Assembly (NCBI RefSeq): GCF_003044445.1
Contig: NZ_POWX01000003.1
Coordinates: 62,001 to 126,000, forward strand
Length of the DNA: 64,000 nt
DNA from: Neisseria mucosa
Lineage (GTDB): Bacteria; Pseudomonadota; Gammaproteobacteria; Burkholderiales; Neisseriaceae
Direction of reading: 5' to 3'
Of the stretch, positions 8,009-16,155 are shown in pieces. The stretch's first letter is position 1, and each line of letters begins with the position of its first letter. Under the pieces are notes generated by a model. The model saw only the letters and a program-made list of their open reading frames with translations. It was not told the DNA's origin and did no database searches. The position numbers were made by a program, and so were the translations under genes.

Positions 8009-9409
8009 CTATGGTTTTAACAAACCAAAGTCTTTTTGTCTTATTTCATCTTCATCTCTATCAGGGAATAGGGCAGAATTTAGATAATTTTTAGCCAATC
8101 TTATAATATGATTTATTTTTTTAATATCGGTAGTCATAAACCCGATAGGCAATGTCACAGGATAAGAAGATAGTTTTGCGTGATAACAAACAACAGCAAA
8201 TTTATCTTCTAGAAATAGAATTTCAGTATTTCCATCTAAAAAACCTTCACAGAATCCGTAAAGTACTTTATCTGATATATCTTTAAAGTGATTTAGCCAT
8301 TCTTGTTTTTCATGTTGATTTCGTTCGGAAGGCAAAGGTAAGTACAGGTGAAAATCATAGCCACTTTTTTGTTTATCTATTAGATTTTGAATTTTGTCAT
8401 GAATTTTCCGTTGTTTTCCCCAGTAAATATCGCTTGGAGCCAACCAATAGAGTTTTTTGGGTGATTTTTTGTTTGGTTTATCCAAAATTTGGTTGATTTG
8501 TTCGAATAAGTTTTCTTGATGATAAATTTGCCCTAGAAAATACAAACCATTTTGTTGTTCATACTTCTGATAGACCTTCAAAAATTCAGTAAAATCTAAT
8601 TTCCCGCCAAACAGCACTTTCAAAGTATCGTCATCACCAATTTCTTCCATACTGTTACGCAGTTCACGCAAATTATCATGATGATCAAATTGCTCCAGTT
8701 GTGCAGTAATGGCTTGCTGAATATTTTCTTGATGAGTAATTATCGGCACATCATTGCGTTCTTTAGCTTGTCCTGTTTCAGGCAATAACTCGAATTGTTG
8801 CGTGAAACGGAAATAATCAGGCGCACCTTTGGGTTCAATAACATCAATCTTATATAGTGAAATATCCTTTTCAATTTCACCTACTTCATTTTTAACTTCA
8901 ACAATTTCATCTTCTATTAGCTGGCGAAAGCGATTTTGAAATGTTTTTTGTGCAATTTCGCTACTTTCTGATAACACCTTTGGTTCAATGACTAACTCAA
9001 TGGCTTGCTGGCGATTTTTATCACAGTCGTTTTTTTTCAGAAAATTACTATCTAATAATTCCATACGATATTCACCACCAAATTCTTTTAAAGTGGGAAT
9101 ATGGGGTGATCCCTGATTGTCTTGAAACAGTCTCTGCCCTTCTGCTGATAATGCAATCAAGCCGTTATCCTGCCAAATAATCCATTTATTGCTCTCCAAA
9201 TCAGCAAGAGCGACTTCGGTTTCATATTGATTAAAACCAAAGTATTGGGCAATTTGTGCAGGTTTGCACGGTGTTACTTTCAAAAGTCGCAACAAATATT
9301 CACGCACAAACGCCACACCTTTATCGCTCATATACGAAAATACGATACGAAAACGCGGAGCTTTAACCACAAAATCTATTTGATTATAAGGTGTTTTTTG
9401 TTCACTCAT
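8009..9409 (-). CDS. wHTH protein with a possible relic PLD-like domain, partner of the helicase gene
   Basis: 466 residues of no family I can name with certainty. Residues about 34-95 look like a winged helix (AQIAQYFGFNQYETEVALADLESNKWIIW). A charged coiled region follows (about 140-190). The C-terminal third (about 280-450) has alternating strands and helices and the motif YHAKLSSYP...GFMTT at 409-427, with H410 and K412 placed like the HxK of phospholipase-D nucleases but without the usual Asp and Ser. Its ATG overlaps the stop of the large helicase gene (9406-9409), so the two are translationally coupled. By position it corresponds to the PLD partner of Mokosh-type systems; that is inference. 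Confidence 0.7.
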   Translation of the reverse strand: MSEQKTPYNQIDFVVKAPRFRIVFSYMSDKGVAFVREYLLRLLKVTPCKPAQIAQYFGFNQYETEVALADLESNKWIIWQDNGLIALSAEGQRLFQDNQGSPHIPTLKEFGGEYRMELLDSNFLKKNDCDKNRQQAIELVIEPKVLSESSEIAQKTFQNRFRQLIEDEIVEVKNEVGEIEKDISLYKIDVIEPKGAPDYFRFTQQFELLPETGQAKERNDVPIITHQENIQQAITAQLEQFDHHDNLRELRNSMEEIGDDDTLKVLFGGKLDFTEFLKVYQKYEQQNGLYFLGQIYHQENLFEQINQILDKPNKKSPKKLYWLAPSDIYWGKQRKIHDKIQNLIDKQKSGYDFHLYLPLPSERNQHEKQEWLNHFKDISDKVLYGFCEGFLDGNTEILFLEDKFAVVCYHAKLSSYPVTLPIGFMTTDIKKINHIIRLAKNYLNSALFPDRDEDEIRQKDFGLLKP

Positions 9410-12400
9410 TTTTTGGCTCCGTTTTTTAATATCTTAATTGTGTAATCTTGCGGATTATTTTGCTTTTGTATAAAACGTAAAACTTTTGCCAATGGAGTTT
9501 TGCTGTTTTTGGGATGTTCCCACATGGTTTTTGCTCCAACGATAATAAGTTTATCCATAGCTCGAGATAGAGCTACGTTAATACGGTTTGGCAAATGTAA
9601 AAAGCCTGTGCTGTATGTTTTGTCATAGCGTGTCAGCGACAAGATAATCACGCGGTTTTCTTTACCTTGATAACTATCTACACTATCAATTTTAACCAAG
9701 CGGCGGAAGTCGTCATTCCAACTGCGTTCATTGAATTTTTTACGAATTAGTTTTTTCTGCTCGCCGTACATGCAAATTACACCAATGGCTTGTTCATTTT
9801 TCTCTAAACATTTTTTTACAGGTTCACTATTCATAAACGTTTCATCGTTTGCCAAGTCTTGTAATATCCCAATAATTACATCGGCTTCGGCTCGATTGGA
9901 CAAACTACCATTTTTGGCTGGTTCATGATATGCATTTGGTAATGAAGTTGTATCTAACCATGTTACGCAGGATTTTATCTTTTCAGGTAGCCTGAAATAA
10001 ATATTAGGCACATCATCATTGGTTTTACCGTTTTCCAAAACATTTTCATAAAAACATGCTGATACTAAACTACCAATCGCAGGAGCCATGCGGTATTGTG
10101 TTTTGAGTGTGGCACAAGTTTGTTTTCCGTATTCAGATTGGAAAACGCGTTCAAAATCACTGCCTAATGCTTGATCTAATTCCTCGCCGCGTTTAGAAAT
10201 TCCTAATCGGCGGGCAAGTGCGTTTTTATGTTCTTCTGAATACAAAGGTGGTAGTTGTTTATGGTCGCCAACCAGCAGAATGCGCGTACCTGACTGCATG
10301 GCAATCGCCAATTCACTGGAAATAGAACGTGCGGCTTCGTCCACAATCACCCAGTCATAAAGATTATCGGCAATGCCGATATGGCGTTGTCCGATACCTA
10401 CGCAAGTGCCAATCACAAGCTGACGGGAACGAGCCAAAAATTCATCATAATTGGTGCGTTCGTTAGATAGGGCTTCCAGCATATCCTGGGTTAAATCAAT
10501 CAATTTACCTGCTTGGATATTTTCAATCGGCTGAATATTATGTTTGTGATCCAATTCACTGATAAATTTCGGCAGAATCTCGTCAATTTCAACCAATTCA
10601 CGCAGCCCCATTGCTTGGGCTTGTTCTTTAATGCTTTTTTCTAATTTTTTGCGTAAGCGTTTTTCATCTTCATCAACGGTTTCATCTTTTGATGATTTAA
10701 CAATTTTTTGATAACGACGAATTTGCACACCAATATCAAACGCTAATTCGGCTCGTTCGCGCAAATAATTTTCAGGCAGCCCCATGCTGCGTCCAAGCTG
10801 GCAAATATTGCTAATCTTGTTCACATTTAACTGTGCCCGTTTTTGTCCGACTAAATTGGGTGAAAACACATCTTCCAATATTTCGGAATCGGCAATTTCA
10901 CGATTACTGAACCGCACCAGTTGCAAATCTGTTCCCAAACGCTGACAGTGTTTACGGATACGTTCGGCAGCAGTATTGACTGCTTCATGTGATTGGCTGA
11001 CCAGTAGAATATTTCGAACCTTTTGCACATCAAATAAATAATGTACAAATGCAGCAATAAATTCTGTTTTCCCTGTTCCCGGCGGACCTTGTAATAAGGA
11101 TAATGGTCCATTGGCAATCAAACGTTGAAAGGCAATACGTTGTGCTTCATTCAGACTTACATTTTTTTCAGGCTGGTCATAGCGTTTAAATTCTTCATTG
11201 CTGATATGAATATCATATTTTTCAGACGGCAAGACGCAATGTTCATCAAAATAATCAGTCAAGTTTTTAATCGTACTTTCACCGTCTAAAATACGTTGTA
11301 ATGCGTTTTTACGGCGAGTGTAAGACGCTTTGTTCTGTTTACTTTGCAAATAAATTGGCGTATCTGCTTGAATATTACTTGCTGAATTACGTAAACTTTT
11401 GGGCTTAAGGTGTAATTCATTCAACTGGCTTTGCACAATATCTACTTCGCCATATTTAAAGGTTTTTTCTCCATCTTCACTTTTTCCAATAGCCTCAACA
11501 ACTTCATCCCGTTTGAATTGATCTAGCGGACTGATTTCACCGTCATAGGGAATATAACAGACCCCATTTTCTGTTTTTTGCAATGCTTCGCTGGCAGTAA
11601 TAGAAGGTAAAGCTTCGGTTTCAGTATCTAAAATTGCCTGCCAAAGTTTTTTAATACTAGGACGTTGTTCGATAACTGTTTCTTCTGCAATAATATCAAC
11701 AGGTTCGGCTTCAAAGTTCTCGTTATTTTCAGCTTGTTCTTTTTCAGGCTGTTTGAAAAAGTGCTCTTGGACAAATTGAATAATAGAGTTCTTAAATTCT
11801 GTACTGTCCGCAATGAAATCATTAAGTTTATCTAAGTTGCTATAATTGCTATGTGTGATATTCAAACCGATTTGCAAACTACATTTGCTATCATCACGAT
11901 CATTTCGACTAATATGATAGCGTTCAAATGGAGATAATCCGTGTCGGAATCGTTGCTCAGCAATGGTATAAAAAGCGGTAAATTTTCCGCCTAATCCAAT
12001 AAATGTAATATCTATTTCTTCATTTGGATATTTTTGACTTTCTTTAAATTGAACAAACAATTCACCATTTTCAGGATAAATTGAAATAGGCAAAAACGAC
12101 TCACGCCCGCCCACTGTGATATCAATCATTGGCGTAGCCGGTTTGGGATTGAGTGCCTCTTTAAAACGTGTCAATGAAATAAACGCAGTTTGGCTGTCTG
12201 AATATTCTTGCTGCACGGCTTCGGAAATATCGGCAAAACTTTCAGACGGCCCATTCCATTCAACACCCAATAATTCACACGCCATTTTCATCACGGCAAA
12301 ATTATCGCGTTGTTTCTCGGTAGGATGATCGAATTCCGGCGAATACTCGGTATTGAACTGACTTTGCCCGTTTGGAGAGAAATCAAATATATCTAGAATA

Positions 12401-14373
12401 TGTAGCTGAGCAGAGTCATCATCGGTCGTTACTAATACATTGTCGGGTTTCAAATCGCCATGTGTAAAACCTAGACTGTGTAAATGTTCAATGTTTTGAA
12501 TAAATTGATGGATAAGAGCCTGTTTTTGTTTATCCGATAAACCAAGTTTGCAAATATCTTGCCAAGTATGCCCGTCAATAAAATCACTTGCTGCAAAAAG
12601 GCAACCTGATTTCTTGGCAATACCGAATTCTCGGATTTTTGGCACATAATCGGGCGACAAACTTGCCAGTTTTGCCATATTTTCCAGCCAATTCAAAACT
12701 ACTCTGGCTTTTGAATTATCGGTTTGCGGGTCTGTATTCAGCCATGCTTTAATCAACAAACCATTGGAACAGTAAACTTCTTTCTCACTGGTTTCTACAA
12801 TAAAATCATCATCTTCACGATAGGCACGGGAATGGTTGATGTCATGTGTGAACGGCTCTAATTTTGTAAAATCAAATGAAAAATCCACCGCCTGTTCAGG
12901 TTTGGTTTGATTAAATTTGTTTAAGAAATCCACCGAACTTTTAAAAGGCACATCTGACAATGACTCACGCAAAATTTCAGCATACCATGTAGTTTCATCC
13001 GGTAATTTATTTTTCATTTCGTCAAGCGTATCAGATGTAATACGTTTTGCCTGAATGATATGCCATGCCAAAACAGCTAAAGAACGTACGTCATATTGGT
13101 ATGGTGTGAGTTTGATGCCGTCTGAAAGTGGAAAATGAGATTTTGCCAAATCGCCGGAGACTTCCAAAATCTCACGAATGTCGCCAACCGTTTCTTCAGA
13201 TGAAAAATAGGCGGTTGCAAACCCCGATAGCGTAATTTTGTCATCTGCCGACAACCAAATGCTGTGATTGCCCAAATCACGATGAGCAATACCGACTTTG
13301 TGCAACTGAGCAAATTTATCCAACAATAATTGCACCAAACCCAAACGGCGTTCTGCACTTAAATTTTCGCCATTGTATCCGCCGACAAATTGGTCAAAAC
13401 GTTTTTGCTGTGGGAATAGCTCAAATAAATCAATATGTTCTGCCGTAATTTCGCCTTTTTGCGGCGTAGATTTGTAATTCAAGCATGTGTGATACAAGTC
13501 TTTATTTTGTAATTTAATATGGTTCAATACATCGTATTCACGGCTGACTAGGCGATAACGCCCGTCAGGTGTTTGAGCTTCAGAGCGGTTGATTTTAGTG
13601 AAATCCCAACGGCGCAATAAGGCTTGGTCTTGGTGCTTTTTGTTTTCCGTTTCGGCAAGATATTCTTGATAAATATGTTTTGGGTGAGAAAAAATAGGCG
13701 TGTCTTCTGCATAATATCCGCCAATGCTGATATTTTTCGGTTTGACTGTGTTGCTACTAAAGATTTTTTTATCGAATAATTCAAAATCCTGATTTAAAGT
13801 TTTGCTATCAGGATGCGGGCGGAAACGTGCGTTGAATTGCTTTTCATCTTTTAATTGCAAAAATTCAGTTAATGTTACAACGTGCAATTTTTCATTGTCT
13901 GGCAGTTGGCTGAAATCTGCGTTGCCTGTCATCACAACTAAAAAATGGATCTGCGGACGAAAGCCTTTATTGGTAAATTGCTGTTTGAATTTATCCAATT
14001 TCTTTTCCAGCATAAATTGTTTGTTTCGTGTAATAGAAACGGGCGAACGACCCATATCTTTATCATTCAAATACCATTTATCTTGACGGCAAATAATTGT
14101 TCCATTCCAATGTTTCAACTCAATAATCAACACATTGCAATGGGTAACAATAACCAAATCAAATTCACCTTCTTTACGTTCTTTTATATCCGCGAAGCGA
14201 AAACCCGAGTATCCTTTCCAAGGGAAAATGGATTTGAGGGATTTTAATGTGTCAAATCCCTGTCCTTTTACTTTCTTGTTATTTTCAGAAGCTTGAAAAG
14301 CCTGTTTGATTTTTTCAATGGCTTCAACCTCATGTTGAGTTAAACCGCCGCCCCAATCTTGTACTTCCATCAT
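9406..14373 (-). CDS. NERD nuclease - double kinase-like - SF1 helicase fusion (Mokosh-like defence protein)
   Basis: 1655 residues. Residues about 40-200 are a NERD nuclease domain (EFDLVIVTHCN then VLIIELKHWNG; D72, E85, K87). Residues about 250-480 are kinase-like with HRDLGNHSIWL at 364-374, but the DFG position reads SGF, so this copy is probably inactive. Residues about 540-700 are a second kinase-like unit with THGDLKPDNVLV at 637-648 and DIFDF at 661-665. Residues about 1070-1640 are a COG1112/UvrD-like SF1 helicase: GPPGTGKT 1096-1103, VDEAA 1344-1348, GDHKQLPP 1369-1376, QYRM 1426-1429, SYQGKE, NVALSRA 1599-1605. A kinase-like domain on an SF1 helicase beside a small partner recalls the Mokosh anti-phage family. 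The gene carries one foreign-dialect DUS (9982-9993). Confidence 0.85.
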   Translation of the reverse strand: MMEVQDWGGGLTQHEVEAIEKIKQAFQASENNKKVKGQGFDTLKSLKSIFPWKGYSGFRFADIKERKEGEFDLVIVTHCNVLIIELKHWNGTIICRQDKWYLNDKDMGRSPVSITRNKQFMLEKKLDKFKQQFTNKGFRPQIHFLVVMTGNADFSQLPDNEKLHVVTLTEFLQLKDEKQFNARFRPHPDSKTLNQDFELFDKKIFSSNTVKPKNISIGGYYAEDTPIFSHPKHIYQEYLAETENKKHQDQALLRRWDFTKINRSEAQTPDGRYRLVSREYDVLNHIKLQNKDLYHTCLNYKSTPQKGEITAEHIDLFELFPQQKRFDQFVGGYNGENLSAERRLGLVQLLLDKFAQLHKVGIAHRDLGNHSIWLSADDKITLSGFATAYFSSEETVGDIREILEVSGDLAKSHFPLSDGIKLTPYQYDVRSLAVLAWHIIQAKRITSDTLDEMKNKLPDETTWYAEILRESLSDVPFKSSVDFLNKFNQTKPEQAVDFSFDFTKLEPFTHDINHSRAYREDDDFIVETSEKEVYCSNGLLIKAWLNTDPQTDNSKARVVLNWLENMAKLASLSPDYVPKIREFGIAKKSGCLFAASDFIDGHTWQDICKLGLSDKQKQALIHQFIQNIEHLHSLGFTHGDLKPDNVLVTTDDDSAQLHILDIFDFSPNGQSQFNTEYSPEFDHPTEKQRDNFAVMKMACELLGVEWNGPSESFADISEAVQQEYSDSQTAFISLTRFKEALNPKPATPMIDITVGGRESFLPISIYPENGELFVQFKESQKYPNEEIDITFIGLGGKFTAFYTIAEQRFRHGLSPFERYHISRNDRDDSKCSLQIGLNITHSNYSNLDKLNDFIADSTEFKNSIIQFVQEHFFKQPEKEQAENNENFEAEPVDIIAEETVIEQRPSIKKLWQAILDTETEALPSITASEALQKTENGVCYIPYDGEISPLDQFKRDEVVEAIGKSEDGEKTFKYGEVDIVQSQLNELHLKPKSLRNSASNIQADTPIYLQSKQNKASYTRRKNALQRILDGESTIKNLTDYFDEHCVLPSEKYDIHISNEEFKRYDQPEKNVSLNEAQRIAFQRLIANGPLSLLQGPPGTGKTEFIAAFVHYLFDVQKVRNILLVSQSHEAVNTAAERIRKHCQRLGTDLQLVRFSNREIADSEILEDVFSPNLVGQKRAQLNVNKISNICQLGRSMGLPENYLRERAELAFDIGVQIRRYQKIVKSSKDETVDEDEKRLRKKLEKSIKEQAQAMGLRELVEIDEILPKFISELDHKHNIQPIENIQAGKLIDLTQDMLEALSNERTNYDEFLARSRQLVIGTCVGIGQRHIGIADNLYDWVIVDEAARSISSELAIAMQSGTRILLVGDHKQLPPLYSEEHKNALARRLGISKRGEELDQALGSDFERVFQSEYGKQTCATLKTQYRMAPAIGSLVSACFYENVLENGKTNDDVPNIYFRLPEKIKSCVTWLDTTSLPNAYHEPAKNGSLSNRAEADVIIGILQDLANDETFMNSEPVKKCLEKNEQAIGVICMYGEQKKLIRKKFNERSWNDDFRRLVKIDSVDSYQGKENRVIILSLTRYDKTYSTGFLHLPNRINVALSRAMDKLIIVGAKTMWEHPKNSKTPLAKVLRFIQKQNNPQDYTIKILKNGAKK

Positions 14374-14497
14374 ATTGACTTTCTGGTTATATTCATTGAT
14401 TTAATTTAATTAAAATGGCTACTCTGTCATTGTAACAAATTTTTATTTTGAAATAGTATTAAAAGTGAATATTGCTAATTTTTTTAAATAGTTTTTA

Positions 14498-14507
14498 CCC
14501 CCCCCCC
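14498..14507. repeat. Poly-C tract, 10 bases
   Basis: Ten consecutive C residues in otherwise AT-rich DNA between the helicase gene and a hydrolase fragment. In Neisseria, C or G homopolymers of this length commonly mediate phase variation by slippage. No intact gene reads through this one, so it may be a relic of the truncated gene that follows. Confidence 0.8.
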
Positions 14508-14521
14508 TCGTAATCTTCCAC

Positions 14522-14674
14522 TGTCAGTTCTCCAATCCATTCAAATCTCTGGGCAGCAAAAACAAAGAGCTGTACATCGTGCTAGGTGCGAACCACACGG
14601 ATTTGTATGACAACACCACTGGCAAGATTCCGTTTGATAAGTTTGAGCAGTTCTTTAAGGCGAATCTGCATTAA
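14522..14674 (+). pseudogene. C-terminal fragment of an alpha/beta hydrolase
   Basis: An open stretch reads '...FKSLGSKNKELYIVLGANH' followed by 'TDLYDNTTGKIPFDKFEQFF' and ends at TAA 14672-14674. ELYIVxGANHxDLYD is the segment with the catalytic His near the end of dienelactone-hydrolase-like alpha/beta hydrolases. The rest of the gene is absent; the 10-base poly-C tract lies just upstream. It marks the right junction of the nuclease-helicase insertion. Confidence 0.7.
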
Positions 14675-14702
14675 GGTCGTCTGAAAGGCTACCTGAAAGC
14701 GT

Positions 14703-14790
14703 AAAAGCAGCCTGCACTTTTTTATAACGAGTGCAGGCTGCTTTTTATTTTTCAGACGACCTTTTCAGATTTCGAGGTCGTCTGAAAAAA
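14703..14790. terminator. Two stacked hairpins: AAGCAGCCTGCA pair, then DUS pair
   Basis: The first stem is AAAAGCAGCCTGCACT / AGTGCAGGCTGCTTTT (14703-14745). The second is TTCAGACGACCT (14751-14762) against AGGTCGTCTGAA (14775-14786). They lie between the hydrolase fragment and the leftward methyltransferase gene and probably terminate both. Confidence 0.75.
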
Positions 14791-14807
14791 CAAACGCTGC
14801 GGCTGTT

Positions 14808-15557
14808 TTAGACAGGTTTGCGGAAGGTGATGCAGTAAAAGCGGTTGCTCCACAGCAGCTGCGTTTTCTTTTCCCGAACGGTTTCGGGGATGCAGTTTTC
14901 GATTTGTGTCAGGTCGAAATCGGTGTCTTGGAAGTAGTTCCGCGTGAACAGGCTTTTTTTGTATTGTTTCTGGATAAAGTCGGTGGTTTCGTCTGCAATC
15001 ATGATTTTGGTGCCGGGTTTGGCGATGCGCAGCATTTCGTTGATGGCTTTTTGTTTGTCGCTGAAAAAATTGATGCCGCCCACATGGGATACGACGTCGA
15101 ACATATTGTCGGCAAAGGGTAAGTCTTCGGCGTTGCAGTGTGCAAAGTCTAAGCCCGCCGCTTTTTTCCGCCATACGTCGCGGCAGCGTGCCAACATGCC
15201 GAGCGACAGGTCGGCGCCGGTCAAATCCAGTGCGGCGGGGTCGATGTCGGCGGGCAGGTGGTTTAAATCGGTACCTGTGCCGATGGAGACATAGAGCGCG
15301 GTGCAGTCCTGCCGCCATTCCAGTTCGCCCATCAGGCTGCGCCGCATTTCGTTGATGCTGTTGCCGTATTTGAGGCGGGCTATCCAGCGTTCGCCGAAGT
15401 CGTACCAACGGGCGAGGCGGTTGTACATGTTCATGTATTTGGCGTTGTCGCCCATTACGCCGTCGGAATCGAGGCACAGCAAGATGCCGTCTTGTTCGGG
15501 CGGAAGCTGATTTTGCAGGGCGGGTTTGAGTTTTTGGATGAGCTTGCCGGAAGGCAT
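14808..15557 (-). CDS. Class I SAM-dependent methyltransferase
   Basis: 249 residues from the ATG at 15557, chosen for its AGGAG site; a longer in-frame reading upstream has no such signal. The Rossmann SAM fold is visible as 'TALYVSIGTGTDLNHLP' (motif I), 'LDLTGADLSLGML' (acidic motif II), 'LDFAHCNAEDLPFADNMFDVV' and a GTKIMIADE strand. The order resembles UbiE/COQ5-like small-molecule methyltransferases, but the true UbiE signature is not evident and the substrate is unknown. It is single, ending at a DUS hairpin. Confidence 0.8.
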   Translation of the reverse strand: MPSGKLIQKLKPALQNQLPPEQDGILLCLDSDGVMGDNAKYMNMYNRLARWYDFGERWIARLKYGNSINEMRRSLMGELEWRQDCTALYVSIGTGTDLNHLPADIDPAALDLTGADLSLGMLARCRDVWRKKAAGLDFAHCNAEDLPFADNMFDVVSHVGGINFFSDKQKAINEMLRIAKPGTKIMIADETTDFIQKQYKKSLFTRNYFQDTDFDLTQIENCIPETVREKKTQLLWSNRFYCITFRKPV

Positions 15558-15717
15558 GGTGCTTCTCCTGTCGATGATTAAACTATGCGTATCTCGAGTC
15601 GGTTTCGGCAAAACCGTTAAAGCGTTGGATTCATCTATCCAACTTATCCGGCGGGGTCGTCTGAAAGTTTGATTGGATGGGGAACAGGCGATTTCGGGTG
15701 GCTGCGCTGCCTGAAAT

Positions 15718-15753
15718 AAAGGCCGTCTGAAATCGTGTTTCAAACGGCCTTTT
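15718..15753. terminator. AGGCCGTCTGAA hairpin behind the CsbD gene
   Basis: AAAGGCCGTCTGAAA pairs with TTTCAAACGGCCTTTT over a short loop. The DUS is the AGGCCGTCTGAA dialect, unlike the AGGTCGTCTGAA used nearly everywhere else in the window. The position, 26 bases downstream of the leftward csbD-like gene, fits a terminator. Confidence 0.7.
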
Positions 15754-15778
15754 GACATAGTTTTAAGACAAGGATGGA

Positions 15779-16027
15779 TTAGAACTTGCTTTTGATGTCG
15801 TCAATCAGGTGCTCGGCTTTTTCTTTTGCTTCGCTAACCAGATGTTCTGCTTCTTCTTTGCCTTTTTTCAATACGTCGCTTGCTTTTTCCTCAATGTCGG
15901 CGGCAACTTCTTTGACTTTTCCGATGCCTTGTTGGATCACGCCTTCTGCTTGGAGTTTGGGGTCATCCAATAGTTCTCCGGCTTTCTCTTTTACATTACC
16001 GCTGATTTGGTCTAATTTACCGCTCAT
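15779..16027 (-). CDS. CsbD-family stress-response protein
   Basis: 82 residues, highly charged and predicted helical, with no Cys or aromatic core. 'MSGKLDQISGNVKEKAGELL' followed by DDPKLQAEGVIQQGIGKV is the CsbD signature; the second half is extended by Lys/Glu-rich heptads up to IDDIKSKF. CsbD proteins are abundant small general-stress proteins of unknown mechanism. An AAGGAAAT ribosome site precedes the ATG. Both sides are bounded by DUS hairpins, so it is a one-gene unit. Confidence 0.9.
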   Translation of the reverse strand: MSGKLDQISGNVKEKAGELLDDPKLQAEGVIQQGIGKVKEVAADIEEKASDVLKKGKEEAEHLVSEAKEKAEHLIDDIKSKF

Positions 16028-16099
16028 GGCTTATTTCCTTGATGTTTGTGTTGATCGAGAACCCACTATAGTCTAATCGATGGCTTGTTGCAACTTGAG

Positions 16100-16152
16100 A
16101 GGTCGTCTGAAAACCCGCTTCAATAAAATGAAAACTGTTTTTCAGACGACCT
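16100..16152. terminator. DUS-pair hairpin
   Basis: AGGTCGTCTGAA at 16100-16111 faces TTCAGACGACCT at 16141-16152, directly behind the transporter gene that ends at 16156. It serves as uptake sequence and likely terminator. Confidence 0.75.
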
Positions 16153-16155
16153 GAA

